Origin: Proteromonas lacertae
Taxonomy: Eukaryota > Sar > Bigyra > Opalinata > Proteromonadidae
Direction: 5' to 3'
NCBI GenBank assembly: GCA_002245135.1
Contig: NGBS01000385.1
Coordinates: forward strand, 1-24,939
DNA length: 24,939 bases
Shown: piece by piece, positions 22,601 to 24,939 of the stretch
How positions within the stretch are numbered: position 1 is the stretch's first letter
Layout of the letters: every line of letters starts with the position of its first letter
Translations under genes and position numbers: made by a program
Notes under the pieces: model-generated
The model's input: the letters and a program-made list of their open reading frames with translations, nothing else
Database searches by the model: none
What the model was told of the DNA's origin: nothing

Positions 22601-24939
22601 TACAAATCAAATTTTATGTTCATTATTGAATAGTTCTCCTGATTTTTATTCTGACATGCCAATTGAAGATCTTACTCCGTATGAAATTGGAAATTTATAT
22701 GTTGGTAGTGAAGGATTGTTGTTCTTAATATTACCTACAGCAAAAAGATTGAATGATATCTTAGATGTATTTACTGCTTTAAAAATCACTAAAACTGCAT
22801 TTGTATGTCTGTTAATGCAAACTGAAGAAGATTTGAGTTATTTTAATCCAAGATCAATTGAAGGTACATATATATTAGATAACAACATTCAGCACTTTAT
22901 CATGCTATTATGGTATTGACGATATAGTAGAAAGTTCATTTTCTCCATCAGCTTTAAAACCAAAAATGTCAACTGTGATTAGATACTCAGCAACAGCAGT
23001 AATGGCAATATTTGAATTTCTACAAGAGTTTGTTACAAAACCATCAGAAATGAGAAATTATTTTTATAAATATAAATTATTAACTTGCAATGGAGAACAG
23101 AGTTTATATTACAATAACTATTTTAGACATAATGTTAGAATAGCTCAAATAGATAAAAAAATTATCGATTAATGTAGTGTATGAATCATCTCATGAAAAT
23201 ATCCCAAATCCATTTGCTTATGCTAGTGAAAGTCCAAATTGTGACTTTAACTATGGAAAAACAGAGAGGATTTTACATATTTTAGTTAGTATAACTTATA
23301 ATTTTGAAAGATTATTTTCTCATTTTGTCTATTTTTATGCTGACTCTTATGAAATTGATCAAGTTATTGGATATGAAATTTCATTTTCATTTAAGTTCGG
23401 ATATAGTGATATTGATTGTGAAGAAGCTTTTGATGCATTTAATCAGAATAAAAATTATGAATTAATGATATTATTAGACAATGGTAATTGTAAGGAATTA
23501 GTTTCTAATTACAATGAAGATAGGCCAATATGGTTAGTTACAAATTATCCAATTAATTTCACTAATCCAAATATATTTAGATGTGGAGTACATGTCAATA
23601 ATATTGTTCGTCCAATTCTATTAGAATTAAATATTCTTTACCCACTAAGACCAGTTATATTTATCATAGATCCTCAATATTCTTTTGAATACAATGAAAT
23701 AAAGAATATCTTACACGAGTTTTCAATGGATTTGATAGTTTCAATTGAAAATACAGATATTAATACAATTCTATCAACATTAAATCCTTACCTTCAAAAC
23801 ATAGAAGATGGTGGAATTCATCTTTTTATTGAACAAAGTTACATGACGATGAAAAGATCATAAGGAATGTGAATAAAATTACAAATAATCATGTGAATGA
23901 AATGGTTGATTTTATATCATTTATCACTTATCCAGTCTCATTTATTGATGATCCATATTTTATTAGAATTGGTACATTTTACATGAAGCAAGTGAAGATG
24001 AAAAGAATAATTTTCCTTCATTCTTTAAAGAATTAGATCATGGAATGAGCAATGGTTATCCTTCTTTATATTTTTCATATTTTATATCAGTATGAATCTC
24101 TATTTTTCATTTTATATAGTTACACTTTTGGAGAAACGCAATATTATATTCAGGTTCAACCAATTATACAGAATATAGACCATATTTATATAGTGCAACA
24201 GTTAATACAGCTGAAGGTAAAGTCAGTATGGGTTTGAATAATGAATTAAGAAGGAATATTTTTTATAGCATTTTCTAAAGGTGGAATATATCACGAATAT
24301 AATTTAGGCTATATACAAACATTTAGAAAACTCAATCCAATTGATCAACCAATAATTGCTTATAATTGTACTTGTGATAATTGTACAACTTATACAATTA
24401 AGCCAATCAAAGTAGGTTTAATCCTTCCAATTCTTGATTCTTTAGCTTCACAACATGATGTTTATTTATATGAATCAATATTAAAATCATTTTATTATAT
24501 ATTTAAGTATTTATTAATGAATCCTCAATTTGAAGGTCATTCGGAAGTATTTATTGCTCCTTATTTATCAACTTATAATAACGAAGATTTTGAATTATCA
24601 GAATATATTAATGATTTATATAGAAAAGGAACTTCATTCTTTATAACAGATTTGGGTTACATTGATGAAAATTCATTGAATAACATTGACGATAATGTAT
24701 TGATATTCAATTTAGGTTATGGATATGAAAATTATAAATATCCAATATTCAGTTTAGGAGCTTCTCTCAGTACAATTGCTAATAATGTTTATTTGAATAT
24801 AATGAAATATTCTCAAACTGAAGTATATATACTATATCACTCTGATTTATTATTCTCAACAACAATAACTAATTATATGCAAACATTATTCTATTCATCT
24901 GGAGTTACAGTCACACCAATATTCTTTGAAAAAGGATCT
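16648..24939 (+). CDS. Giant secreted/surface protein with at least eight tandem periplasmic-binding-protein-like units (3' partial)
   Basis: Starts with a signal peptide (MKLVFLILYLLCFSNS). Introns at 16961-16986, 18435-18470 and 24090-24119 (26, 36 and 30 bp, GTAT...TAG) join the exons. Units start near 16700, 17691, 18903, 19992, 21018, 22137, 23258 and 24400, each 340-390 residues. Each begins with a hydrophobic strand after basic residues (KIRLGLIIS, KRKNIIILI, KPIKVGLILP). Seven carry a mid-unit Cys motif resembling the Cys-x-x-Asn-Ile of urea/amide-type binding proteins: CEENYMY, CFPSIFHIG, KYDCLFFD, CYKNIYQL, CLKNIYFMN, LLCNSKIITLGG, NIFRCGVHV. Most end in a Cys-bearing linker. Unit 7 has SGSTNYTEYRPYLYSATVNT. 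This is an extracellular ligand-binding-like array; ligand and output domain lie unseen beyond the window. The frame is clean to about 22885, then breaks near 22900, 23160, 23850, 23980 and 24255, several at homopolymers. Confidence 0.82.

Noticed and set aside
24052-24237. A separate small gene near the end
   Set aside because: It is an off-frame reading across a 30 bp intron (24090-24119) and unit 7 of the receptor array.

Overview
The window looks like nuclear DNA of an AT-rich unicellular eukaryote (roughly three quarters A+T by eye) that uses the standard genetic code. Evidence: a near-canonical histone H3, an Aurora-like kinase, an RGS domain and ABCA-type transporter halves, all cut by very short spliceosomal introns. 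Fifteen introns could be placed by protein continuity. They are 23-50 bp long and every one begins GTAT and ends TAG. The species cannot be named from this sequence; a free-living or anaerobic protist fits best.

Layout. 5-889 (+): 3' end of a gene with the last part of an RGS domain and a Ser/Lys-rich tail. 1174-7725 (+): a full-size ABCA-family ABC transporter with six introns and two complete nucleotide-binding domains; its first kilobase has several apparent frame breaks, most at homopolymers. 7726-9445: mostly non-coding, with two decayed or unpolished coding stretches. 9446-9856 (+): histone H3 followed by a textbook histone mRNA 3' stem-loop. 9973-10828 (-): a four-exon short-chain dehydrogenase. 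10939-12115 (+): a four-exon Aurora-like kinase, divergent from the dehydrogenase across 110 bp. 12408-15248: a 2.8 kb DNA transposon with about 775 bp terminal inverted repeats, a 9 bp target duplication and a decayed Hsp70 fragment inside, matching the profile of a Pack-MULE. 15249-16647: broken coding remnants and spacer. 16648 to the window end (+): a secreted or membrane-anchored giant protein made of at least eight tandem, very divergent type I periplasmic-binding-protein-like units; it runs off the window.

Themes. The RGS protein and the giant ligand-binding-like protein both suggest surface signalling, but nothing here shows that they act together. Histone H3 carries Thr at position 10, and an Aurora-like kinase (the family that phosphorylates that site) lies about 1 kb away. 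Frame breaks cluster at 1.5-2.3 kb and 22.9-24.3 kb while long neighbouring exons are clean, so locally poor consensus sequence is a serious alternative to real gene decay.
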